A stretch of 64,000 nt of DNA, from NCBI GenBank assembly GCA_002049455.2, contig KV918836.1:186001-250000 (forward strand), given 5' to 3'. The notes below the pieces were generated by a model. That model was given only the letters and a program-made list of their open reading frames with translations. It was not told the DNA's origin and did not search any database. The DNA is from Porphyra umbilicalis (taxonomy: Eukaryota; Rhodophyta; Bangiophyceae; Bangiales; Bangiaceae). The first letter of the stretch is position 1. Each line of letters opens with the position of its first letter. Position numbers and translations under genes: made by a program. Positions 22,031 to 31,810 of the stretch are shown piece after piece.

Positions 22031-22042
22031 AGCAAGGAGGAG
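22031..22042 (+). promoter_or_regulatory. Polypurine tract of the copia element
   Basis: AGCAAGGAGGAG lies directly before the right LTR; in LTR retrotransposons it primes plus-strand DNA. Confidence 0.8.
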
Positions 22043-22460
22043 TGTTGGACTGTGATGCTCGTCGCCGGCTCCACTGGCGGTTCGCGGATGGATGATGGTC
22101 GGTGACCCTTATGGTACTCCACATGGTACATATGCAAGACGTGGTAAAGTTGCACACATTCGTGTTGGGTGATCTTGGGGCGTTACTTTTGGTATGTTTT
22201 GGATTTGATCTTCGCTTTGCTCTAGTGGCTTTTGATTTGGTGAGTGATTCGATTTGGTGCGAGGGCGTGGGCGTCGGTGTGGGCGCGAGAGGGGGGAGCA
22301 CTTGGGCCGGTGGGGACTATTTGAGAGGTGCTCTCGGTTGGGAGAGGCGGGCGAACCTTAGGACAACCAACAAAGCACGTTCGCACACACACACACAAGC
22401 TCAAGCCACTCAACCACTTCACCGTGGTCCCCCAACCCCTATCCCCACTGCGTTTCAACA
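22043..22460 (+). repeat. Right LTR of the copia element
   Basis: 418 bp, same borders as the left LTR, followed by the duplication GGGAG at 22461-22465. Confidence 0.93.
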
Positions 22461-22891
22461 GGGAGCATCTCCTGAAGCCCCTGCGCAACACTTTGCGGCA
22501 GGGGCTCCCGGCTCAATCCCCCACGCACATGGCGCAGGGGGAATGGCTCCACCAAGACGAACGAAGGAGGGTCGCGACGCCGACTTCGCGCCGCACCAAC
22601 CCACGGGAACTCACGGGCCGAGTAGGCTCGAGAAGAGCCCCCTCCGGACGCCCCCGGGTTCGGGGTATCCAGGTCTTGATAGCCGTCGCGTGTACGGCCC
22701 GGCGCACCTCGGCCGCCTCGACGGGCATTCGAGGTTCGGTCGCCCTTAGAGCCCCGACCACCATCGAAGGCGGGGGATGTCTTGTCCACCGCGTCCCACC
22801 CAGTTGGACGAGGCGACGTTGTTGGCCCACACCCGTCGGCGTAGGGGTAGTCGCCCCGCCCAAACCCCTCTCAGAGGCGGAGTTCGCCGTT

Positions 22892-24076
22892 CTAGAGCCC
22901 CTTAGTACAATGGACGAAGCCCCTAGTATCAAGCTCCTTCCCCGGCGCCATCCGCTTACGACGGAGGTGAATGACCGCCGCCCCCTGATCAACTTGATCG
23001 TGGAAGGTGAGCATTGACGCCAGCAGAGTGGATGCGTCCCCGTAACGCCCAGCCACGAGTTCAGGAGGGCCCAAAGACCGAATGGCCGCCACCAGGCTGT
23101 TCGACAGGTGCCAGAGTCGGCCCCTGCTGCGTACGACGGCGTACCACGTCGACGCCACCCCGATCATCCAGTTGGTAGCGAGGATGGCAAACGCACGGTG
23201 GAAGTGATCACCGGGTTGGAGGGCCGTGGCGAAGTACGCCACGTACCGCGGCATACACAAAGGGAAGCCAAAGGGCACCTCCACCTCCGACCACTACGGT
23301 GGCAGCACCGCATAGTAGCGCGGGCGCATGTCCCGATGCACCTGGGTGAACTTTACCTGTACCGCCAACAAGATGTAGGCGTGCTCATCGCGCGCCAGCC
23401 ACTCCTGGCGCGCCGCCGCGTGGTTGACGTGTGGGCCCGCTTCCGCCAATTAAGGCTGGAATAGCCACGCCCACGCCCAAGAGACGGCCGCTTTCAGGCC
23501 GTCGATTTCCTTGTCCTCCGGGGCGGCCGCCAACAAGCGGTGGGCGGTCATGACGCCCTTCTCATCCCCCGCCTCAAGTTGAGCCGGGAGGCAGGCCTTG
23601 AACCCCAGTTGGAACTCCACTTGAGTTGGGAACTGGGCGCACCAGCGCTTCCAGGCGTCCACACGACGTACGTCCGGGATCGCCAAGTAGACGTCCCGGA
23701 GGTGCCCCACCTTCATTCCGGTTGGGTGCGGGGGTGGTGTCCACCAGCCTTGCGGCGCAGGAGGAGTAGTCGCCGCGCCGGCTGCCTCGACTTGAGCCGC
23801 CACGAGCGCCGCCCACACGGCTCGGGCGCCCGCCCTGGGACGTGCCGGAAGAAGTAACCCCGACGCCGCCGGGCCTTGTCCGTGACCCGGGCCGACGGCC
23901 AAGTGAGCCGCCGACCCGGCCGGGGATGACCCACTTGGTTGCCCCGACGTCGGCGAGGAGTGCGCCGCGGGGGGGGGGTCCGGCGACACGTCCATCGCCG
24001 GCTCCACCACCTCCTCCTCCAAGAGGGGCCCACCCGGTGGGGAGCCCCGGACCTTGGTCGACGCCGAGGACGCCAT
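22892..24076 (-). pseudogene. Gag-like frame of a second retroelement, minus strand, with two stops
   Basis: From ATG 24076 one frame continues to 22892 with TAA at 23450 and TAG near 23295. The N-terminal third is Pro/Ala/Ser-rich and disordered. The rest is helical and charged (VDAWKRWCAQFPTQVEF, RQEWLARDEHAYILLAVQV, RYVAYFATALQPGDHFH), and the same frame reads sensibly on both sides of each stop, which argues for former coding. Size and composition suggest a retroelement capsid, but no zinc knuckle or pol was found. It is oriented against the gypsy element and lies next to the copia element that split it. Confidence 0.45.
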
Positions 24077-24235
24077 CGCCGTAGCCCGGGGGGATGGGGG
24101 AGTCACCCGTCCCGCGGGGAGAAACATCCCCACAATCCGCACTTCGGAAAACCCACACAAAAGGGGACAGGCAAAAGGAAAAGGGGGTAGGGGGAGTGAC
24201 TCAGCCGAAGGAAGCGGAAGGACCGACGCCCCCAC

Positions 24236-24877
24236 TCAGGGCTGGAAGGGGAGAGACGTCGATGGCGGGGGAGTGGTCCGGGCGCCGGCGAAGCGCACGA
24301 CGGTGGCGAGGCTACTGCACACCTGGCTCGACGCGAGTACTCGTCGAGCCCACGCGTCCCATATACGGCCGCGTCAAACACGGCACCCCCGAGTCAGGGT
24401 CTTCCGATGGGCACTGCGAGGGCGCTGGGCTCGCCCTGCCCACACCAGCGGGGGTGAGAGGCCCCTCGCTGGAAGGACAGCATGCGCCCCCCCCCCCTCT
24501 CAGACAAGAGGGAATGAGGGTACGCGTGGCGGTACACCAGAGGCAGACTGCGCCTCGGGCACGCGACGCCACACCGAACGGCTGGCGACGCAACAACACG
24601 CGGCGCCTCCCCGCGTGTCCTCATGACGTAGGGGCGGGAGAACACCCCTGAATTGCCATTGATTGCATACACACTCGGGCCCTTGCACTCGGGGCCCGAG
24701 CTGAAAAATTCTTCCCACCGCGGCCCGCCGATTTGGCGGACCGCATTGCTGTCCCGTGCGACGCCACAGCCCCGATCGAGTGACCCCGTGCCCCCCCCCT
24801 CTGTTGGAAGGATCTCCCAACCACCGTCAGCCGGGACGGCTGACCCTTGAGAAGGGGGAATTGTGGTAGTATGCTAT
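24236..24877. other. Region upstream of the minus-strand gag-like frame
   Basis: No LTR border can be defined. A short hairpin (AACCACCGTCAGCC / GGCTGACC) lies near 24820-24845. It may hold the leader of the minus-strand element. Confidence 0.35.
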
Positions 24878-25147
24878 CTACCGCGGTCACCTGTCGCGAT
24901 CCGTCTCAACTAGAGGCTCAGATCGCAGAGGATCATACAGGCCCAGGGTCACTTACCAGGCCATGTCATTGGGATGGTTAGGAAGTCGGTCACTAACTAA
25001 GTGACCCAAGTAACGGCTTAACCAGCGACTTGCTTTCGTACCGAAGTTCGGGAATATACACCCAAATTGGGTAACCGTTACATCTTCCTAATCGTCCTGG
25101 GTTTTCATCCTGCGCTGATGTTTTGATATTTACGCCTTGCTTTCTTA
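24878..25147 (+). repeat. 0.27-kb direct repeat, copy 2 (right side of the nest)
   Basis: Same orientation and borders as 9284-9551, about 95% identical by eye. It is followed here by unrelated sequence (CAGCCGATCC) instead of the gypsy LTR. Confidence 0.75.
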
Positions 25148-25783
25148 CAGCCGATCCCCCAAAAACCTCGCACCCTGCCCAGAAACAGAATGACATGCAC
25201 CACAACAACAATCCGAAAACCATCAACGTTACTCCGAAATAATTTCGGCGGATGCGGTGGACAGCGCGTCCTGGCCCTTTCAAGGGCCCTCAGTCGAGCG
25301 CCAACGTCACGAAAAATAGTTTTTATCGCGTTACAGGCATAAAGCTCAGAGTTTGCGTGTGTGACACCAGGGCGAGTGTCAAAAAGTGCTCACGTGGCCG
25401 TGCCGGAGCCCCTCATCGCTCAGTTGGCAAGCACGTGCAAACTAAATGACAACAGACTGTCGCACTGCCTCTCGCATCCTGAGCACACTGATTGGTGAAA
25501 GCCCATAAGGAGTGTCTGTGCCTGTGGCTCTCAAACCAGCGCCTAATGAGGTCGCGATCGGCCGGCAAGTGCGCGACGCAAGCACAAAAGGTTGACACGA
25601 CTTCTACGCTGCCTGAACGCGCTTTGAGTGGGTGCACTTTCTTCACACGCAACAAGACTTGCTCCTTACAAACGTGACGCAGAGAAGAAATCTGAGACCG
25701 CACAGCAAGCGGGTTGTAAAGATACCAGGGGTCCCATCTGGAAGGCGGTTCCCGGGACGGGGGCGACTAAGACGAGCAAGCGC
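25148..25783. other. Spacer left of the large inverted repeat
   Basis: Unique sequence; no gene recognised. Confidence 0.4.
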
Positions 25784-28331
25784 CACAAGCCTGTCGGCAC
25801 GTGCCGGCACGGGCCAGACTTGACGAAGACACCTCGTTTCAGGCGGGCCAAGTTGACGTCGGACAATTCCGGTCGTGCACTGCTGCTGAGCCAAATCAAG
25901 AGTCGAAATAATGAAGATCTGACAACTTCATTTGAACCAGGCTCCATGTCAGTTCGGTGCCTCGCAACACTTCAAATGTGGCTGCACCGCCCATCCGAAA
26001 CTTTGAAGCCAATCCAGGCCACTCGTGTCCATCGTTGGGATCTGGCTTCTCGCAAGACGCTCGTTCGAGGCCCGTTGTGCGCCAGAAAGAAATGACACGT
26101 CATGCAATCGGCTCCGTCCAAAATTCGTCAGCTCTCCCACGGTTCGAGCCACGGCACGCGCCACCGCACAGCCTCGTTGGCGCATCACGTAGTCGTCGTG
26201 CGCGCCACGTAACGACCGTGTTCTGTCAGCTGGCCCCCCACCCCCAGAATGCTTGACTGGGCATTCGGTGGCGGTCCGTGCCACCTCGTCGTCTGGCCCC
26301 CCCTCTCACACGGCCAAGAAAGCACGTTCGTGGCGCCAGCCCGCGCGTCAGGGGCGCCCGCAGCGCGGCGCCCTAATCTGGGGCGCGCCCACCCACCCCC
26401 AGATGGCTGGAATCGGCATTCGGTGGCCGTGCGTGCCACCTCGTCGGCTGGCCGCCCCTCTCAGTTGCCCGAAACGGCCATTTCTTAACGCCATGTCGCG
26501 CGTCGGGGGCGCCCGCAGCGCGGCGCGCTAATCTGGGGCGCGCCCACCCACCCCCAGATGGCTGAAATCGGCATTCGGTGGCCGTGCGTGCCACCTCGTC
26601 GGCTGGCCCCCCCTCTCAGGTGCCCGAAACGGCCATTTCTCAACGCCATGTCGCGCGTTGGGGGCGCCCGCAGCGCGGCGCGCTAATCCGGGGCGCGCCC
26701 ACCCACCCCCAGATGGCTGGAATCGGCGTTCGGTGGCCGTGCGTGCCACTCTGTCGGCTGGCCCCCCCTCTCAGACGTCCCAGACGGCCATTTGTTGGCG
26801 CTACCCCGCTCATCGGGGGCGCCTTCGCGCCCGCGGAAATATTAGGGACACCCCTGCGTAAATCATTGCCTATCTCAGTCGGCTTTAGCTAGCCGGAGAG
26901 TATTCCCTGTCGGCCGCTGCGGCCACACCATCGACGTCGCGCCACCCGCGCCACCGCCGTCGTCGTCACCATCCCCACGATCGTGCTCACCGAGACCGCG
27001 GCGCTTTTTGCAGCAGTTGCTGATGACCACAGGATTTGTTCAATCGCGTGCACACGCCCTCTTGCTTTCGCACTCCTTTTGCGGACCTCTTTGGTGCCGT
27101 CGTGCAACACCGTACCAGCGGCCGATCTGTGCATGCCTGTTCTCCTTTATCTTTCCGTTCCTTTATCTTTCGGCCCTCCTGCAGCCTCATTCTCTCATCG
27201 GCTCCTCCTCCATGGCCACGCCTCATACCTCGGCTCGGGTTGCGCAGGAGTGCGGCTCGTCTTGCTTTGCGTGATTGCATTGTACGGGAGTCGGGCTCTG
27301 CCGCGGCGAGTTCTAATCCGCGTCGCCCTTCTCACCGGTTGCTCTTGCATGTCTTCATCATGCCTGGGACCCTCTTCTTTCGTAAAGCTTCCGTCTGTTC
27401 TTTTTTTTGTCCCTCTCGTCGACTCATTGCCCTGTCCTCTTCTATCTCTATCACCTCCCCCCATGGCTTGTTTGTTTCTCTGCGGCGCCCGCTCTCGTTC
27501 TTGGCTCTTCTTGTTGTGTGTGCATGCGCCCCTGGTTTGCTCCGACCACCTCCGATTGCATCGTGCTTTGCCTTCTACTTTGTTTTTGCGACCCCTAGAT
27601 GCTCTGCGCCCCCCACCCTCTTTATGGGAACCCTTGCTGTTTCACACTAGCAAGGTTTTGTTCGGTCTCTGGTCTGGTGTGTCCTTCCCGGGCCTGCGTT
27701 GAGCCGGCTTACGGTGTCTCAGGGACTTTTTGACTAACGCTATGCCCGAACTCTTCTTTCTCTCGTGGCTCGTGCGCGCACCCACCGTCCTCTGCCTCGT
27801 CCACTGGCCGGGTGTGTTTCTTTTCGCTGCTGCCCTCTTCTGTGTCGCAGATGCCCCCCCGTCCACTTCATACCGTTTCTTGCATTGCTTGCAGTGTGCT
27901 TAGATTTTTTTGTGCCTGCCTCCTCCGTTCTGTCTCCGTTTCCGTTATCGTTGGTAAATCCATGACGCGTCCCATCTCCACGTTGTCGTTGGCGCGGTAT
28001 GTCATCAGCACGTGTCCCAGAGCAGTCCTTGTGCGACGTTGCATCCCGCTGGTGTCAGTGCGCTTTTCCAAAGCTCTACGAAAACGTAGAGGCCCAGTCC
28101 TTTTGCATGTGCCGCAGCTTTCACGTTCTCGTGAAGCTCTCGTGGCAAGGCACATAGCGCGTACCGACCGTTGCGTCTCATGCATTTATTCTGTTACCGT
28201 GCAAACCCGTTGCATGTGATGGGCGCACTGCCGGTGGTCGCTGACATGCAGATGGATAGTCTCGGGTGTGTGCGTGATCACTTGTTACGCCGGCGCGGGC
28301 AGCTCCCATTCCTTGGACAGTCGTCTCGCGG
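25784..28331 (+). repeat. Inverted-repeat arm 1
   Basis: 2.55 kb pairing with 38531-41233. It contains four satellite units (about 26260-26830) and then about 1.5 kb of T/C-rich sequence (26890-28330) with open frames of up to 239 codons. Those frames are identical in arm 2 but have no recognisable motif. Confidence 0.93.
26240..26835. repeat. 155-bp satellite, four units, arm 1
   Basis: The block GGCATTCGGTGGC or GGCGTTCGGTGGC recurs at about 26262, 26414, 26569 and 26724. Units are GC-rich and contain GGCGCGCCCACCCACCCCCA. Confidence 0.9.
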
Positions 28332-28866
28332 CCAGCTCGTGTGTGTTCCAACAACACAGAGACACTGTCTTTAGGCATAACATCCACGATTGGGCCGTCG
28401 TGGGCCGATTGTAAGACTGATACCATAATGGAGAGCAGTCTGTCATAGTATCTCTCTGAGGATTGGAGACAGCTCGGCGCTGTGATGGCCGTGCTTCGGA
28501 TTGCCAGTTCATTGTGTGGCACAACGCGCGCTAGACTGACAGCTCTTGTCGGCAACAGGCCGGTCGTGTGCGTGAAGGGCAGGACATGAGGCACTGGCTG
28601 GCAGATGTCCGTGTTGCGCATCACGCACGTGTGCGTTCCCAGTCACCGAAGGGCACCAACGTTCGAGAGGGTCCTGGGAGGTGGGGCTAAACGGAAATGT
28701 CTAATCAAGCATAGCGTTACCCAGATGACAGCTGCGACTTGGCGTCAGGGTGGTCGCGAAAGGCCCTGTCTCTGTAATCGGGCTGTGCTACGCACTGACC
28801 ACCACGACTTTCTTCCAATACCATCTTTCCATCCCCGCCACGCGAGCTCCGCGTCGCGCACCCAAA
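28332..28866. other. Upstream region of the three-exon gene
   Basis: First unique sequence inside arm 1. It presumably holds the promoter; no clear TATA box is seen. Confidence 0.35.
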
Positions 28867-30666
28867 ATGGCACGGGCCAACGAGATTACAACTGTGGCCG
28901 GCGAGACGTTCGCCGCGCCCAGAGTGGATAGTGGCGGTGCCACAACGGCTGGCGCTCGCCATCGCGAGATGACTGCCCCAGGCGGTCGGGCAGTTGCTAT
29001 CGCGCCCGCTATTGGCGCACAGCCGTCTGAGCGGCCTGTTTTAAGCACGCCGCTGACGCCTGCGGCGGCCGGGGCGTCCGACTCTGAATCAGATGACGGT
29101 GCAGGCGACGGTGACGATGGTCATTGCTGCACCGTCTGTTCGTATCGTCCCCGGTACGAGAAAGAGCGAGGCCATAAGATTCAGAGCTGCAGTGCTGTCG
29201 ACCGAGAATGCACGTCAAGCCCAGCGGCTCCCTCAGAGTTCAAGAAGGAGTCTTGTTCCTGCGCGGGGAAGGCCGCCAAACAGAAGTGTACCGCCAAGTC
29301 TTTGTAAATTTTCGGGCGACGTCTTCGGTGCTCGCACAGAGCTGAGGGACAGTCTGGGTGTGAAATGCTCGGTCTTCTTTGTTGGTTGCAAGCGTCTGTC
29401 TAACCGGTGTCGCGGGTTCCCCATGTTTGTCTTGCGGTAGTCTGTCCGTTGATTGTCTTTGTTTCCAGTTGCACACTATGCCAAAAGCAGGGACACCTCC
29501 CCATCACGATGTCTCTCGCCAAGGCGTATGAGCTCAAGGTGTCGCCAACTGGCCGGCGCTCTATCCGAAAACTACGCCAAGCCACGTACACAGTCGAATT
29601 CATTGTGTGTGCACAAGTTCAGCCTGTGCATCTTGCACGCGCCGCTACGGCCGGAAGGCTCGAGGCGCCGGCAGCCGCACACGCCGATCACGCCATTGGG
29701 CGGCAGCGTGCCGCAGCGCTGCAGCCGAATGTGGTGGACCTGACACCGGGAGGTCGCGCTGACGTGATGGACCGGGCCCTGGACGCGCACTCGGGACACA
29801 ACGCTCGCGCCGCCGTCGCCCGAAATCCCCAGGGTGAAACCTTCCACCGTGAGTACGCTCGCGGGCTCCGCGCTGAGCTGGACCCCCGGGAGGCCAGGTT
29901 TTACGCTGGCGCGATGCAAGCGGGCGAGAGTTTTGGCTCTTCAAGCGTCGGACAAATGCCTAACTCAGCAGAGTTGGCCGGGGCCACCCACAAGGCCCTC
30001 TCGTCTCGGGCGCGCCAGAAGCGCAACGAGCAAGCTGCCAATGTCGCGATCCGGCTGGGACAGCTGAGTGGGCCAGCTGGTTCACCTCGAGTGTAAGTTG
30101 TGAGCCACCTTGTCTTGCTTCATATTGTTGTCGTTCTCCCTGAGGTTACGGTGCAGCACCTGCATAACGTACGCCCGTTGCGTAGTCTGGGCTGCGCTGG
30201 ACAATGCTCTAACACACTTGACTGGTTTCTGCCCCTGGCCGTGGTTTCGGTGACACACTTCACTTTTGCCACACACAGGAATGCTCGGTTTGGAGCCGAC
30301 GGCCAGGACACTGGTGGCGAGCCGGCGTCGGCCCCTGCGCCACCCCGGCCTCCTGCATCCGAGCGTCTGCCACCCTCTCCGCTTCAGAAAATGGGTGCGT
30401 CTGCTCTGACGAGCAGCTTGTGCGACTTCATCTTTGCGGACGAGTCTGATCCCGACCGCATCGAGTTTGAGCGAAAGGCGGCCGCGGGATTGCGGCGCAA
30501 CTTTCTCCGAGGGCACACTGTGGAGGGCTCCTCCGTGGCGGTTTCGGAGGTTGTTGGGCTGGTCCTGAGCGAGTGGGGGTCAGAGGGAGGACCGCATCCA
30601 GACTTAGACAGTCTTCCCCTGGGGTTGCGAGACGCTGTGGCGGCCTGGGTGGCGTCGCATCGTTGA
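28867..30666 (+). CDS. Three-exon gene for an unrecognised Cys-rich 482-residue protein
   Basis: Exons 28867-29303, 29469-30092 and 30279-30666. Introns are GTAAAT...TTTCCAG (165 bp) and GTAAGT...ACACACAG (186 bp). Both joins keep the frame, giving 483 codons with TGA. The start ATG at 28867 has a good context (CCAAAATGG). Residues 70-85 are acidic. Residues 87-150 hold ten Cys plus His (CCTVC, CSAVDREC, CSC, and CTLCQKQGH across the first splice), suggesting a metal-binding module completed by splicing. The middle is Ala/Arg-rich and the last exon is acidic then helical (DPDRIEFERKAAAGLRRNFL). I recognise no family. It ends 58 bp from the convergent transposase inside the large inverted repeat, so it may be an accessory protein of that element or a captured gene. 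Confidence 0.6.
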
Positions 30667-30724
30667 CGATGGTACCCGTTGCGCTGCCAGTTTGCAATAG
30701 TGTTGATTGACATGTAGATTGTTC

Positions 30725-31810
30725 CTATTCCCTCTTCAAGGGCAGAGCCGTAAAGGCATCGGCAAACACTCCTCCCGGTCCCCCAAGCTCAGGAACATTG
30801 CGGACGGCTTCCGTCAGGCAGTGTGTGAAGTGAGACGCGATACTGCTGGCGTCCAAAGAAAAGACGGCAATAGCATGCAAGAACGCCTCGGCAGAGCCAG
30901 GGTAGTCGTGGTGAGCCGACTTCAGGGCGAAGGAGTATTCGCTGAAGACCTCCTCTATAGGCTGGAACTCGGGGCTGTAGGGAGGCAGTCGAAGAGGAAA
31001 CACGCCACAGGCCCGGATGAAGTCGTCAACGGCCGCTGTGTGGATGGGGGCGTTCTCAAAAAGTAGAACACACCGGCTCGCCTGCATTGTCCACGGAAGC
31101 CCCGGAACGAACCGGTTCATTGCCGGAAAAAGACCATTAAGGAAGACGACCCCGTCAGCCTAGTTTTGAGCTGGTGGCGTCGGTGTAGTCACAGCGTGCA
31201 GCACCCCGGTCTGGGAACAAACTGCCATCATAGTAGACGTCCTTAGCATCCCCTTGCTGCTGCGAGATAGGCATTCGTAGCGTTCCCCCCTTAGCCACCG
31301 TCCCTTGCGACGGCGCAAATCTCCACCGTCCTTGTGGGTCTCGTCGACTGACACGACACACCGCGTCGAAATGGTTAAGAGTATGCGCGCAAACTCCTCG
31401 CGGCGGGCTTGGTCACGCTCCCGGCACATGCGGTATAGTTGCTTGTACGAGAAGTTGATTGCTCGCAGCACCTTGTCCAGCGTCGCAATCGAAGCCTTGT
31501 ACGAGGCCCGGTAGCCAGGAAGTGTGGAAAGGAACTCAAAGGCGTCCTTTATTTCTCCAATAAACTGCTCAGGGTCCGACCGCACGACAGCGTCTACTGC
31601 GCGCAGGAAGTGAGAATCGAACAGAATGTTGTCGGCGTGTCGGTTGCGGATGACAGGGTCCGGCCACCATTTGCCCGAATCGATGTACGCGTTGATCCAT
31701 CCCGAGACGGTCGCGCGGTTGCAGCATAGTCGCCGTGCCGCTGCCGTCTTGGTGACGCCCTCGAACAGGACCCAGGCGACGGCCAGCCCGCAAGCAGTGT
31801 CGTCAAACAT
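30725..31810 (-). pseudogene. IS630/Tc1-like transposase (DDE_3 type), one in-frame TAG
   Basis: Minus-strand frame from ATG 31810, 217 codons to TAG 31160, then in frame to 30725. The N-terminus is helix-turn-helix-like (TKTAAARRLCCNRATVSGWI), and a second such region precedes the nuclease. Nuclease motifs are VVSVDETHKDGG (first Asp), RRRKGRWLRGERYE, LLFENAPIHTA, and LPPYSPEFQPIEEVF (Glu). In this superfamily the second motif is normally DNAxIH; here the Asp is Glu. Spacing between the second and third acidic residues is 33, one short of the usual 34. The TAG and the Asp-to-Glu change suggest this copy is inactive. Whether it belongs to the large inverted-repeat element or is a small transposon inserted in it is unclear. 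Confidence 0.85.

Larger units (their letters stand above)
16695..22460 (+). mobile_element. Ty1/copia retrotransposon, nearly intact, with a nested hAT-like insertion
   Basis: Two 418-bp LTRs (16695-17112 and 22043-22460) start TGTTGGAC and end CA (AA in the left copy, one change). GGGAG flanks both sides. A primer-binding site follows the left LTR and a purine tract precedes the right one. The body holds one polyprotein in the order gag, protease, integrase, reverse transcriptase, RNase H, which defines Ty1/copia. The LTRs differ at about eight positions by eye, about 98% identical, so the insertion is fairly young. The copy is disabled by a 799-bp insertion and two in-frame TGA codons, but its visible catalytic motifs are intact. 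Confidence 0.95.

Noticed and set aside
26983-27702. 239-codon frame identical in both inverted arms
   Set aside because: The identity follows from the arms being copies. The predicted protein has no motif and composition explains the openness.
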